Shown here: positions 8,361 through 16,697 of the stretch, piece after piece
Layout: every line of letters begins with the position of its first letter
Position numbering within the stretch: the first letter of the stretch is position 1
Assembly (NCBI RefSeq): GCF_021647475.1
Contig: NZ_JAKIUR010000008.1
Coordinates: 15,372 to 79,371, forward strand
DNA: 64,000 nucleotides
Direction of reading: 5' to 3'
DNA from: Lutibacter sp.
GTDB taxonomy: Bacteria; Bacteroidota; Bacteroidia; Flavobacteriales; Flavobacteriaceae
The notes under the pieces: generated by a model
Databases searched by the model: none
Told to the model about the DNA's origin: nothing
The model's input: only the letters and a program-made list of their open reading frames with translations
Translations under genes and position numbers: made by a program

Positions 8361-9069
8361 AGTAGTAAATTGTATTATAGTTGATGACGAACCGGTTGCC
8401 CGTGATATTTTAAAGAGTCATTTGCAAAAAATAGATGCAGTAACTGTTGTTGCAACGTGTAAAAATGCAGTGGAAGCTTTTAATGAAATTAGTTCAAATA
8501 AAATTGACTTAATTTTTTTAGACATTAATATGCCTGAGATTTCAGGTTTGTCTTTTGCAAAAGCTATCAATAAGAATATCAAAGTAATATTTACTACGGC
8601 TTATAGAGAATATGCTGTGGATGGTTTTAATTTGCAAGCTGTAGATTATTTATTAAAACCAATTTCGTTTGAACGTTTATTGCAAGCTGTAAATAAATTT
8701 TTAGATGAGAGTGTTTTTATTGAAACCAAAGCCACTTCTGAAATAATTCAGGAAAAAAGTAATTTTATTTTTGTGCGTTCTGATAGAAAAATGATTAAAA
8801 TTAATTTTTCGGAAATCAATTACATTGAAAGTTTTAGCGATTATATAAAAATTCATTTAAGCGATAAAATAATTATTACGCGTGAAACCATCACAAATAT
8901 TGAAGCAAAACTTCCTAAAAACGATTTTATGAGGATTCACCGTTCTTATATTGTTTCAATTTCTAAAATTAATTCGTTTACCAATGAGTTTATTGAAGTA
9001 CAAAAAAAGGCAATTCCAATTAGTAGAAGTTATAAAAAAGAAGTGTTGCTAAGATTAGAAAATGTTTAA
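8353..9069 (+). CDS. LytTR-family response regulator
   Basis: A 238-residue response regulator and partner of the overlapping LytS-type kinase. The receiver domain (1-120) has acidic pocket residues in VDDEPVARD, the phospho-acceptor Asp in LIFLDINMPEISG (about residue 56), the switch Thr in FTTAYREYA and the Lys in YLLKPIS. The LytTR DNA-binding domain (about 135-238) contains NYIESFSDYIKIHL and FMRIHRSYIVSISKIN. Such regulators bind paired direct repeats, usually near their target promoters. It is followed by an R1 repeat and an R2 element, so it is probably the last gene of its transcript. Confidence 0.92.
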   Translation: MSKVVNCIIVDDEPVARDILKSHLQKIDAVTVVATCKNAVEAFNEISSNKIDLIFLDINMPEISGLSFAKAINKNIKVIFTTAYREYAVDGFNLQAVDYLLKPISFERLLQAVNKFLDESVFIETKATSEIIQEKSNFIFVRSDRKMIKINFSEINYIESFSDYIKIHLSDKIIITRETITNIEAKLPKNDFMRIHRSYIVSISKINSFTNEFIEVQKKAIPISRSYKKEVLLRLENV

Positions 9070-9100
9070 AGCTTGTGTACCTATGATAAACTAAGAAAAT

Positions 9101-9199
9101 CGTCATTCTGAACCTGCCAGCAGCAGGCGGGCTTGTTTCAGAATCTCATTAAGCTAATTTCTAATTATTAAGAGAACCTGAAACCAGTTCAGGTTGACG
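9101..9199. repeat. R1 interspersed palindromic repeat, copy 3
   Basis: Nearly the same as the copy at 4355: CGTCATTCTGAACC at the start, the CAGCAGCAGGCGGG stem, and AGGTTGACG at the end. It lies just after the response-regulator stop and may act as its 3' hairpin. Confidence 0.85.
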
Positions 9200-9258
9200 T
9201 AAATTGACTTTATTGGAGGCTTCATTAAATACTAGTTTTTCTAAGTTTAATTTAGAAT

Positions 9259-9461
9259 AACTCGTTGTGCATTTTGACTCTTTAAACATACTATTAGGTC
9301 AATTCGAGACTGCCTGACGGCGAGGTAGATAATTTTTGATAAAAAATGGTATCGAGAACGGCTGTTTTTAACTAAAAAACCTATTCTCGATACTAATTTC
9401 AAGCCTAAAAAGGCTAAAATTCACTCGTATTGACGAAATTTATTATAATGCACAACGGGTT
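9259..9461 (-). mobile_element. R2 MITE-like element, copy 1 (inverted)
   Basis: A 203-bp non-coding element with terminal inverted repeats: AACTCGTTGTGCATTTTGA at the left and the complement of AACCCGTTGTGCATT at the right. Internally it contains the TATCGAGAA...TTCTCGATA hairpin and an AAGCCTAAAAAGGCT hairpin, as in copies at 13616 and 24854, which are in the opposite orientation. Its right end is 16 bp from the -33 box of the mvaD promoter. It encodes no protein. Confidence 0.85.
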
Positions 9462-9476
9462 AGAATATAACTTTTG

Positions 9477-9507
9477 TTGTCTTAACAATAAGAATAAATT
9501 ATCTTTG
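9477..9507 (+). promoter_or_regulatory. mvaD promoter, TTG-N20-TATCTTTG
   Basis: TTG at 9477-9479 and TATCTTTG at 9500-9507 with a 20-bp spacer match the Bacteroidota promoter consensus. Transcription would begin near 9512. That excludes the ATG codons at 9430 and 9448 and makes the TTG at 9523 the likely start of mvaD. Confidence 0.7.
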
Positions 9508-9522
9508 AGCAAAATTTTTACT

Positions 9523-10683
9523 TTGATTGCATCTGATTTTATTTTAAATAGTTTTGATACAACTAAAATAACTAACGGAAGTGTAACTTGGAAAACACCA
9601 AGCAACATCGCCTTAGTAAAATATTGGGGAAAAGAAGCACCTCAAATACCTAAAAATCCTTCCATCAGTTTTACGTTAGATGCTTGTTTTACGTTGACAA
9701 CTTTGGAATATCAAAAACGTCAACCTGAACTTGATTCAGGTTCTCATAGTAAGATGCTGAAACAATCCCGACAACTATCGGGACAGGTTGACGATAACTC
9801 GTTCAACTTTGATGTCTATTTTGAAGGAGAAAAAAAGGATGATTTCAAACCTAAAATTCAAAAATTTTTTGAAAGAATTGAAAAATATGTTCCTTTTATA
9901 AAAGAGTATAATTTTGTAATAAAATCTAGAAATTCTTTTCCACATAGTAGCGGAATTGCATCTTCAGCAAGCGGTATGAGTGCATTGGCATTGTGTATTA
10001 TGAGTTTAGAACGTTCATTAAGTAACATTGAAATGACGGATGTATATTTCAATAAAAAAGCATCTTTTTTAGCACGATTAGGTTCGGGAAGTGCTTGCAG
10101 AAGTATTGAAGGGTCTGTAGTTGTTTGGGGGAAACATAAAGAAATTAAAGGAAGTTCCGATTTATTTGGAATAAAATTTCCAGATGAAATTCATGTAAAT
10201 TTTAAAAACTATCACGATACTATTTTGCTGGTTGACGAAGGAGAGAAACAGGTTTCAAGTACTGTGGGACATCAATTAATGAATAATCATCCGTTTGCAG
10301 AGCAACGCTTTTTACAAGCAAATAAAAATATATCAAAACTGTCAAAAATTCTTCAAACTGGAAATCTAAAGGAATTTATTAGTTTAGTGGAAAGTGAAGC
10401 ATTAACCTTGCATGCAATGATGATGACTAGCAATCCATATTTTATGTTGATGAAGCCAGATACACTAAAAATTATCAATAAAATTTGGAAGTTTAGAGCA
10501 GAAACTAACTCAAATATATGCTTTACTTTAGATGCAGGTGCAAATGTTCACGTGCTTTTCCCTGAGAGAGAAAAAGAGATTGGTCACAATTTTATAATAA
10601 ACGAGTTAATTCAATTGTGTAATAAAAATCATTATATTTGCGATAGAATTGGAGTTGGGGCAAAACAATTATCAATTAAATAG
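9523..10683 (+). CDS. mvaD: Diphosphomevalonate decarboxylase carrying a repeat-derived 25-residue insert
   Basis: Converts mevalonate diphosphate to isopentenyl diphosphate with ATP. From the inferred TTG start the protein has 386 residues. Motifs are TWKTPSNIALVKYWGK near residue 20, the phosphate loop FPHSSGIASSASGMSAL near 139-155, and the C-terminal DAGANVHVLF near 337. An R1 repeat (9718-9793) lies in frame and encodes residues 66-90 (RQPELDSGSHSK...), a stretch absent from relatives as I remember them. The frame is open throughout and the motifs are intact, so the enzyme is probably functional. An ATG at 9430 lies inside the R2 element and upstream of the promoter, so it is unlikely to be used. 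Mevalonate kinase follows after 4 bp. Confidence 0.88.
   Translation: MIASDFILNSFDTTKITNGSVTWKTPSNIALVKYWGKEAPQIPKNPSISFTLDACFTLTTLEYQKRQPELDSGSHSKMLKQSRQLSGQVDDNSFNFDVYFEGEKKDDFKPKIQKFFERIEKYVPFIKEYNFVIKSRNSFPHSSGIASSASGMSALALCIMSLERSLSNIEMTDVYFNKKASFLARLGSGSACRSIEGSVVVWGKHKEIKGSSDLFGIKFPDEIHVNFKNYHDTILLVDEGEKQVSSTVGHQLMNNHPFAEQRFLQANKNISKLSKILQTGNLKEFISLVESEALTLHAMMMTSNPYFMLMKPDTLKIINKIWKFRAETNSNICFTLDAGANVHVLFPEREKEIGHNFIINELIQLCNKNHYICDRIGVGAKQLSIK
9718..9793 (+). repeat. R1 repeat inserted in frame within mvaD
   Basis: 76 bp with perfect 10-bp inverted ends, CGTCAACCTG and CAGGTTGACG, plus internal hairpins (CCTGAACTTGATTCAGG; TCCCGACAACTATCGGGA). It begins exactly on a codon boundary and contains no stop in the mvaD frame. 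The flanking protein sequence matches ordinary decarboxylase on both sides. Confidence 0.85.
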
Positions 10684-10687
10684 AACT

Positions 10688-11614
10688 ATGAAAGGACCAC
10701 TTTTTTACGCAAAAATTTTACTTTTCGGTGAATATGGAATTATAAAGGATTCCAAAGGGTTGGCAATACCATACAATAGTTATCAAGGAGCTTTAAAAAA
10801 AGCTGACGTTTTAACTGAAGAAGTAAAAAAATCAAATAAAAAATTACAGAATTTTTATGAATATCTTGAGAACTCAAATCAAGAGTTGATTTATCTAAGG
10901 CTACAAGATTTTAAGGTTGATTTAGAGGAAGGAATGTATTTTGATTCCAGTATTCCTCAAGGTTATGGAGTAGGGAGTTCTGGAGCTTTAGTCGCTTCAA
11001 TTTATGATAAATACGCTGATGATAAAATTACAGTTTTAGAAAATTTAACACGTGAAAAATTACTTAAACTAAAACATATTTTTTCATTTATGGAATCGTA
11101 TTTCCATGGGAAAAGCTCAGGTTTAGATCCATTAAATTCATACTTAAGCTTGCCAATACTAATCAATTCAAAAGATAATTTAGAACCTACCGGAATTCCA
11201 TCTCAAAAAGAAGGAAAAGGAGCCGTTTTCTTATTAGATTCTGAAATGATGGGTGAAACAGAACCTATGGTAACCATTTTTATGAATAAAATGAAAAATG
11301 AAGGATTCAGAAAAATGCTAAATGAAGATTTTGCAAAATACACCGATGCTTGTATTGACGATTTTTTACATGGAAATGTAAAATCGTTATTTGGTAATGT
11401 TAAGCAACTTTCAAAAGTAGTATTTGAAAATTTTAAACCAATGATTCCAAAAACATTCCATACTATTTGGCAAAAAGGAATTGATTCTAACGACTACTAT
11501 TTAAAACTTTGCGGTTCAGGTGGTGGTGGTTATATTTTAGGCTTTACTGAAGATTATGCAAAGACAAAAAATATACTAAAAAAATATAAGCTGGAACTAG
11601 TTTATAGATTTTAG
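10688..11614 (+). CDS. mvk: Mevalonate kinase
   Basis: Phosphorylates mevalonate to mevalonate 5-phosphate. The start is the ATG at 10688, 4 bp after the mvaD stop; an upstream ATG at 10649 would overlap mvaD and adds residues unlike the family. The 308 residues carry the N-terminal AKILLFGEYGIIKDSKGLA, the GHMP phosphate loop IPQGYGVGSSGAL at about 90-102, KSSGLDPLNSYL near 141 and the glycine-rich motif CGSGGGGYILG near residue 276. Together with mvaD and the downstream prenyltransferase it forms an isoprenoid operon. Confidence 0.92.
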   Translation: MKGPLFYAKILLFGEYGIIKDSKGLAIPYNSYQGALKKADVLTEEVKKSNKKLQNFYEYLENSNQELIYLRLQDFKVDLEEGMYFDSSIPQGYGVGSSGALVASIYDKYADDKITVLENLTREKLLKLKHIFSFMESYFHGKSSGLDPLNSYLSLPILINSKDNLEPTGIPSQKEGKGAVFLLDSEMMGETEPMVTIFMNKMKNEGFRKMLNEDFAKYTDACIDDFLHGNVKSLFGNVKQLSKVVFENFKPMIPKTFHTIWQKGIDSNDYYLKLCGSGGGGYILGFTEDYAKTKNILKKYKLELVYRF

Positions 11615-11677
11615 TAACTTAATTTATGCTCAAATAAAATTTAATAAACTAACTATTAAATTTTATAACTTATTTAA

Positions 11678-12616
11678 ATGGATTTATTAGAAATTTCTAA
11701 AAACAACAGTAAAAAACAAGCTCCGTTTTATATAAAAATACTGAGTCTGTTTTCTGTGGTGCGTGGTTATAATATTCTATTAATTGTAATAGCACAATAT
11801 TTAGCTTCTATTTTTATTTTTTCTCCAGAGAAATCATTACGATACGTTTTACTTGATATAAACCTATATTTTATTGTACTTTCAACAGTTTGCGTAATTG
11901 CTTCGGGGTATATTATTAATAATTTTTATGATTTAGATGCGGATAGAATAAACCGACCAATAAAACATAAAATTGATGCTATAGTTACTCAAAAAACTAA
12001 ATTACTTATCTATTTTTTATTAAATTTTATAGGAGTTTTATTTGCCTTTTTAGTTTCTTGGAGGGCTGCATTATTTTTCTCCGTGTATATTTTCTTAATT
12101 TGGTTGTATTCACATAAATTAAAGAAATATCCACTAATTGGATTGTTTTCAGCAGTAAGTTTAGCAATTTTACCATTTTTTGCAATCTTTGTATATTATA
12201 AAAATTTTTCAGAAATAATATTTACCCACGCAGCCTTTTTGTTTTTTATATTATTGATACGGGAATTGATAAAAGATTTAGAAAAAATTAAAGGCGATTT
12301 TGTGCAAAACTATCAAACCATTGCCGTTAGATATGGAGAATATTTTACAAAATTGTTAATTTCACTTATAACAATTCTAACCTTAAATCCAATTTATTTT
12401 TTATTAAAATATCCTGAAATTGGCGGAATGAAATACTATTTTTACGTGAGTATTGTAGTCCTTTTTATTTTTAATTTATTTTTATGGATTAATAAAAGTG
12501 ATAAAAAATATTTAATTCTTCACGTACTTTTAAAATTGTTAATTATTACAGGCGTATTCAGCTTATCTTTAATTGATTATTCTGTAATTATTAATAGAAT
12601 ACTTTTAATAAAATAG
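11678..12616 (+). CDS. UbiA-family prenyltransferase
   Basis: An integral membrane prenyltransferase of 312 residues with about eight hydrophobic helices. The first Asp-rich motif NNFYDLDADRINRP is at about residue 81. The second is in IRELIKDLEKIKGD near residue 195. Both bind the Mg-diphosphate of the prenyl donor. In Bacteroidota this position after mvaD and mvk is often occupied by a protein annotated as geranylgeranylglycerol-phosphate geranylgeranyltransferase-like. Here only the superfamily is certain; the acceptor cannot be read from the sequence. The gene is 63 bp after mvk, so it uses the product of its own operon. Confidence 0.85.
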   Translation: MDLLEISKNNSKKQAPFYIKILSLFSVVRGYNILLIVIAQYLASIFIFSPEKSLRYVLLDINLYFIVLSTVCVIASGYIINNFYDLDADRINRPIKHKIDAIVTQKTKLLIYFLLNFIGVLFAFLVSWRAALFFSVYIFLIWLYSHKLKKYPLIGLFSAVSLAILPFFAIFVYYKNFSEIIFTHAAFLFFILLIRELIKDLEKIKGDFVQNYQTIAVRYGEYFTKLLISLITILTLNPIYFLLKYPEIGGMKYYFYVSIVVLFIFNLFLWINKSDKKYLILHVLLKLLIITGVFSLSLIDYSVIINRILLIK

Positions 12617-12645
12617 TTAATTCTTTCTTATTCAAAGAATAACCT

Positions 12646-12653
12646 TACTTTTG
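12646..12653 (+). promoter_or_regulatory. -7 box upstream of the pseudouridine synthase gene (TACTTTTG)
   Basis: TACTTTTG fits TAnnTTTG and lies 14 bp before the ATG, which would give a very short leader. No convincing -33 TTG was found. Confidence 0.5.
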
Positions 12654-12667
12654 CAAAAATTTTTAAA

Positions 12668-13612
12668 ATGAAACCAAATAAAAACTCGTCGAGAGGACGA
12701 CAATCTTCCGAAAAAAGAGATTCTAAAAAAAACACTAAAAGAACTTTTGATTCAAAATTTTCGAAGAATGAATCTAGAAAAGAAGGAAATCAGAAATTTC
12801 AAAAAAAATCTTCTTATAAAAGAGGTATTGAAAAAAAATATAAATCAAACTTTAGCGATAAACCAAAAACTACGGATAAAAAAGCTAACCTAACTTTTAA
12901 TACGGATGAAGTTCGTTTAAATAAGTTTATTGCCAATGCGGGTATTTGCTCACGTCGAGAAGCGGATGTTTATATTAAAGCAGGAAATGTTAAAGTAAAC
13001 GGTAAACTAATTACCGAAATGGGTTATAAAGTTCAACCAACAGATGAGGTTAAATTTGATGATTCCTTAATTAGTTTAGAGCAAAAAAGATATGTTTTAC
13101 TTAATAAACCTAAAAATTTCATTACTACTATGGATGATGAACGTGGTAGAAAAACCGTAATGGATTTAATTGCAAATGCTACTAAAGAGCGCATTTATCC
13201 TGTGGGTAGATTAGATAGAAACACAACAGGATTATTACTTTTCACCAATGATGGAGAGTTGGCAAAAAAACTAACACATCCTAAACATCATATCCAAAAA
13301 TTATACCATGCAAGTCTTGATAAAAAGCTAGCAATGAGTGATATGCAAAAAATAGCAGAAGGTTTTGTATTAGATGATAAAAGCGTAATAGTTGATGAAA
13401 TTTCGTATATAATGAACCAACCAAAAAGTGAAGTTGGAGTCAAAATTCACTCTGGAAGAAATAGAATTATACGTAGAATATTTGAACATTTTAACTACAA
13501 TGTGGTTAAATTAGATAGAGTAATTTTTGCAGGACTTACAAAAAAAGATTTACCAAGAGGAATGTATAGGAATTTGACTGAAATGGAAGTGAATACATTA
13601 AAAATGTTATAG
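12668..13612 (+). CDS. RluB/RsuA-type pseudouridine synthase with basic N-terminal extension
   Basis: Isomerises a uridine in ribosomal RNA to pseudouridine; the closest type is RluB of 23S rRNA. Residues 1-75 form a Lys/Arg/Ser-rich, low-complexity tail common in flavobacterial members. An S4 RNA-binding domain (VRLNKFIANAGICSRREAD...) spans about 78-135. The catalytic domain has the active Asp in VGRLDRNTTGLLLFTNDG near residue 180, and a C-terminal GRNRIIRRIFEHF. Total length is 314 residues. It has its own -7 box, and an R2 element follows the stop by 3 bp. RluB versus RsuA/RluF specificity is not certain. Confidence 0.88.
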   Translation: MKPNKNSSRGRQSSEKRDSKKNTKRTFDSKFSKNESRKEGNQKFQKKSSYKRGIEKKYKSNFSDKPKTTDKKANLTFNTDEVRLNKFIANAGICSRREADVYIKAGNVKVNGKLITEMGYKVQPTDEVKFDDSLISLEQKRYVLLNKPKNFITTMDDERGRKTVMDLIANATKERIYPVGRLDRNTTGLLLFTNDGELAKKLTHPKHHIQKLYHASLDKKLAMSDMQKIAEGFVLDDKSVIVDEISYIMNQPKSEVGVKIHSGRNRIIRRIFEHFNYNVVKLDRVIFAGLTKKDLPRGMYRNLTEMEVNTLKML

Positions 13613-13615
13613 TTT

Positions 13616-13819
13616 AACCCGTTGTGCATTTTGATAAAATTTTGTCAATTCGAGTGAATTTTAGCCTTTTTAGGCATAAAATTAGTATCGAGAATAGGTT
13701 TTTCAGTTAAAAACAGATGTTCTCGATACAATTTTTTATCAAAAATTATCTACCTCGCCGTCAGGCAGGCTCGAACTGACGTAACAGTAAGTTTAAAGAA
13801 TCAAAATGTACAACGGGTT
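13616..13819 (+). mobile_element. R2 MITE-like element, copy 2
   Basis: 204 bp bounded by AACCCGTTGTGCATTTTGA and its near-exact complement TCAAAATGTACAACGGGTT. It has the same internal hairpins as copies 1 and 3, including TATCGAGAA and its complement around a central loop. Without coding capacity, it would depend on a transposase encoded elsewhere. Confidence 0.87.
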
Positions 13820-14150
13820 AATTTATTATTGATAAACAAGGCTAAAAATTTACTTGTTCTTTTAAAAAAATCATTTTTTGGTTTAAATTATTTTATTGAG
13901 TTATACACTTAAACGAAGTTCATATTGTAATTGATAATCAGTAAGTTATAATCTCTTATATTTTAAAATAATCTATCTTTTGGTATTGAAGTAAGGTGAA
14001 ATTAATTTTAAAAATTATAACTAATTGAAAATAGCCAAACTAAAAAAAATTACGTTTTCTAAACGTATAACTCAATTATTTTATATATTTGAAATACTAT
14101 TAAATTAAAATTGGTTAAGAAAATTTACTTATAATTATAATCCTTTTGTT
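13820..14150 (+). promoter_or_regulatory. Gene-free upstream region with promoter and 17-bp palindrome
   Basis: 331 bp, very AT-rich, with no convincing ORF. It holds TATATTTG at 14084-14091 (-7 type). At 14051-14067 the inverted repeat TACGTTT-TCT-AAACGTA has perfect 7-bp arms just upstream of the -7 box, where a repressor or activator would sit. Nothing else was recognised in 13820-14050. Confidence 0.5.
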
Positions 14151-14462
14151 ATGAATAGAGTAATTGTAGATTATAAAAAATTGACACCTGAAATTTTAAA
14201 TTTACTCGTTGAAAAGTTTCCTGACGGTTACGGAATTAGAGATATTATTAAGTTCACAAATCATAAAGGGCAATACATTGAAGCGGTTGAAGTAAAAACC
14301 GAAGAAACTACTTATTTAGTTAAAGTTAGTGATCAACTTGTAGATAGTATGGTAATTCATGAAGAACTATTAGGTGACGATTCTATAATTGATCCAATAG
14401 TTGAGGGTATTGATATTGAAGAAGATATAGACTTAGATGCTACTGAATTAATAGATGATTAA
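14151..14462 (+). CDS. Conserved hypothetical acidic protein, 103 residues
   Basis: A soluble protein with no signal peptide (MNRVIVDYKKLTPEILNLLVEKFPDGYG...). The first 75 residues look like a small alpha/beta domain. The last 30 are strongly acidic (Asp/Glu clusters ending DATELIDD), suggesting an exposed tail. I know it only as a conserved type in flavobacteria, with no assigned function. It has its own promoter with a palindrome and is followed by a terminator, so it is a single-gene unit. A role in protein interaction or stress is possible but not supported by direct evidence. Confidence 0.75.
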   Translation: MNRVIVDYKKLTPEILNLLVEKFPDGYGIRDIIKFTNHKGQYIEAVEVKTEETTYLVKVSDQLVDSMVIHEELLGDDSIIDPIVEGIDIEEDIDLDATELIDD

Positions 14463-14465
14463 AAT

Positions 14466-14496
14466 AAAAAAACCGAACTAAAAGTTCGGCTTTTTT
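14466..14496. terminator. Bidirectional intrinsic terminator
   Basis: Stem CCGAAC (14473-14478) / GTTCGG (14484-14489) with a TAAAA loop. An A-run lies on the left and a T-run on the right, so it can end the 103-residue gene on the plus strand and tRNA-Phe on the minus strand. Confidence 0.85.
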
Positions 14497-14497
14497 G

Positions 14498-14570
14498 TGG
14501 TACCTCCAGGAATCGAACCAGGGACACAAGGATTTTCAGTCCTTTGCTCTACCAACTGAGCTAAGGTACC
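14498..14570 (-). tRNA. tRNA-Phe (GAA)
   Basis: The minus strand folds as a full cloverleaf: acceptor GGTACCT/AGGTACC, D arm TAGCTCAGTTGGTAGAGC, anticodon arm AGGACTGAAAATCCT with anticodon GAA, and T arm with GGTTCGATTCC. The discriminator is A, and CCA is not encoded. Confidence 0.95.
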
Positions 14571-14640
14571 ATTGCCTTAGCGGATGCAAATATATATGTA
14601 TTTTTTATACCTGACAAAACAATTTTAAAAAAATCTGTTG

Positions 14641-14648
14641 TATTTTTG
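14641..14648 (+). promoter_or_regulatory. -7 box of the coaX promoter (TATTTTTG)
   Basis: TATTTTTG fits TAnnTTTG and lies 20 bp before the coaX ATG. It is the only good promoter seen at the head of the coaX-to-foldase gene block apart from the weaker internal ones. Confidence 0.55.
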
Positions 14649-14668
14649 AGCAGTATTAAAAAAATAAA

Positions 14669-15391
14669 ATGAACTTAGTAATTGACGTTGGTAATACAAG
14701 AATAAAAAGTGCTATTTTTGATAAAGGTGAAATAATTCATTCTGAAACATTTAGCCATAAAAATATAGTAGAAAATGTAGTTGAAAGTATTAATAAATTT
14801 GAATGTGTAAACGCTATAATTTCTTCCGTTTCAACTTTAAATAAATCTCAAATTTCTCAGATTAAAGAAAAGATAAATCTTATTATTTTAAATGCTAGCA
14901 CTAAAATTCCTTTTAAAAATAAATACGATACACCAAAAACGCTTGGAGTTGATAGAATAGCACTTGCATCAGCAGCTGTTTTTCAATATCCAAATAAAAA
15001 TGTTTTAGTAATAGATGCGGGTACTTGCATAACCTATGATTTTATAAACAAAGAAGGAAACTATTTTGGGGGAGCTATTTCTCCAGGAATAACTATGCGA
15101 TATAAGTCACTTAACCATTTTACAGAAAATTTACCTTTGCTTAACCCCAATTTTGAAAATGAGTTAATTGGAACCAGTACAATTTCAAGTATTCATATTG
15201 GAGTAATAAAGGGAGTTATAAGCGAAATTGATAGTTTTATTGAACAATATAGAAAAAAAAATAGAGATTTAACAATAGTTTTAACAGGTGGAGACGTTAA
15301 TTTCTTGAATAATAGATTAAAAAATGGCATATTTGCCAATCCTAATTTTTTATTAGAAGGATTAAACATAATTTTGACCTATAATTTGTAA
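14669..15391 (+). CDS. coaX: Type III pantothenate kinase
   Basis: Phosphorylates pantothenate in the first step of coenzyme A synthesis. Its 240 residues have the ASKHA-fold phosphate-1 motif VIDVGNTRIK at 4-13, TLGVDRIALA near 90, the phosphate-2 motif VIDAGTCITYD near 115 and GGAISPGITMRYKSL near 133. C-terminal VLTGG is the adenosine motif. The length is slightly short of the family norm of 245-260 but complete. It is the first gene of a co-directional run leading to a periplasmic foldase; only 3 bp separate it from the next gene. Confidence 0.93.
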   Translation: MNLVIDVGNTRIKSAIFDKGEIIHSETFSHKNIVENVVESINKFECVNAIISSVSTLNKSQISQIKEKINLIILNASTKIPFKNKYDTPKTLGVDRIALASAAVFQYPNKNVLVIDAGTCITYDFINKEGNYFGGAISPGITMRYKSLNHFTENLPLLNPNFENELIGTSTISSIHIGVIKGVISEIDSFIEQYRKKNRDLTIVLTGGDVNFLNNRLKNGIFANPNFLLEGLNIILTYNL

Positions 15392-15394
15392 TAA

Positions 15395-16678
15395 ATGATA
15401 AGAAAAATAATAGTAGTTTGTACACTATTTATTTCAATAGTAAGTTTCGCTCAAGTTAATGATGTTTCAGCATATTCTTTTTTTGGAATAGGAGATAAAA
15501 ATAATCAAACTACAGTAGAACAATTAAGTATGGGAGGTGTTGGAGTTTCTTTTCATGATAGTTTTCATCTTAATTTTTTAAATCCAGCGGCAATTGCATT
15601 CATTAAATCTACAAATTATTCTTTAGCTTTAGAAAATGTAAATATTAATGCTAAAGATAATATTAATAATCAAAAAGGGGCATTTACCTATTTATCATAC
15701 TTAGCAGTTGGGATTCCTTTAAGTGATAAAGCAGGTTTTTCCTTTGGATTGCTACCCAATTCATCTGTTGGATATTCTCTAATAACTTCTACTAAAGATA
15801 CTGATGGAAATGTAATTGAGGCTTCTTATTATAATGGTAATGGAGGTACAAATAAAGCATTTGTTAATTTTGGTTACAAAGCATTTAAAGACTTTAGTGT
15901 AGGTTTGCAAGGAAATTATATATTTGGTAATATTGATAATAGTGTAATTAATCAAAAAAAGGATATTGCCTTGGCAACTAAATATCAAGCAGTTTCTAGG
16001 ATTAAGGGATATGCTATGTCTGTTGGTATGATTTACGATAAAAAATTATCTGAAAAAGTTAATATGCATTTAGGTGCAAATTTTGAATTAGAAAGTAATA
16101 TTAAAACAGAAGGGGACGAATATTTTTACTCATTAGTATATAATACTGTGGAATCTCCTAGAGATACTATTTCAAATGTGAAAAGTAATGGAACTATAAA
16201 ATCACCCATTAGAACTAATTTAGGAGTAGGTTTCGGTAAAGAAGGTAAATGGTATGCAGGGGGGGATTATAGTTTCCAAAATGCTTTAAATATTAAAGGA
16301 GATGTATTAAGTAACTATACCAGAATTGCTTACGATAATTATAATAAAATAGCAATTGGTGGGTTTTATATACCAAAGTTTAACTCAATTTCAAGTTATT
16401 GGCAAAGAGTTACTTATAGAGCGGGTCTTAAATTTGAAAACACTGGATTAACGGTTGATGCACTAGGAAATGGAACAAATTACGAGGCAATACATGATTT
16501 TGGCATATCTTTTGGAGTAGGATTACCAATGAACAAACATTTATCAAATTTAAATCTTGGATTTGAAGTCGGTAAAAGAGGTAAAACCACCAGCGGATTA
16601 GTTCAAGAAAATTATTTTAAATTTAGAGTAAGTTTATCCTTAAATGATAAGTGGTTCAAAAAACGACAAATATTTTAA
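15395..16678 (+). CDS. Outer-membrane beta-barrel protein (FadL-like)
   Basis: A 427-residue protein with a Sec signal peptide (MIRKIIVVCTLFISIVSFAQ). The segment LSMGGVGVSFHDSFHLNFLNPAAIAF resembles the N-terminal hatch region of FadL/TodX transporters (SxAxaGNAxxAxxxDaxxxxxNPAal). Many alternating aromatic/hydrophobic strands follow, ending with a phenylalanine residue. It probably sits in the outer membrane and passes hydrophobic compounds, but the substrate is unknown. Position 3 bp after coaX and 19 bp before the TPR gene implies co-transcription. Confidence 0.75.
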   Translation: MIRKIIVVCTLFISIVSFAQVNDVSAYSFFGIGDKNNQTTVEQLSMGGVGVSFHDSFHLNFLNPAAIAFIKSTNYSLALENVNINAKDNINNQKGAFTYLSYLAVGIPLSDKAGFSFGLLPNSSVGYSLITSTKDTDGNVIEASYYNGNGGTNKAFVNFGYKAFKDFSVGLQGNYIFGNIDNSVINQKKDIALATKYQAVSRIKGYAMSVGMIYDKKLSEKVNMHLGANFELESNIKTEGDEYFYSLVYNTVESPRDTISNVKSNGTIKSPIRTNLGVGFGKEGKWYAGGDYSFQNALNIKGDVLSNYTRIAYDNYNKIAIGGFYIPKFNSISSYWQRVTYRAGLKFENTGLTVDALGNGTNYEAIHDFGISFGVGLPMNKHLSNLNLGFEVGKRGKTTSGLVQENYFKFRVSLSLNDKWFKKRQIF

Positions 16679-16697
16679 TTATTAAGAAAATACATAA

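Noticed and set aside
10649..10687. Mevalonate kinase start at ATG 10649
   Set aside because: It would overlap the mvaD end and adds a non-family N terminus. The ATG at 10688, 4 bp after mvaD, is better.
14498..14570. tRNA-Phe as an integration site
   Set aside because: No duplicate of the tRNA 3' end or integrase was found near it. The island uses prfB instead.
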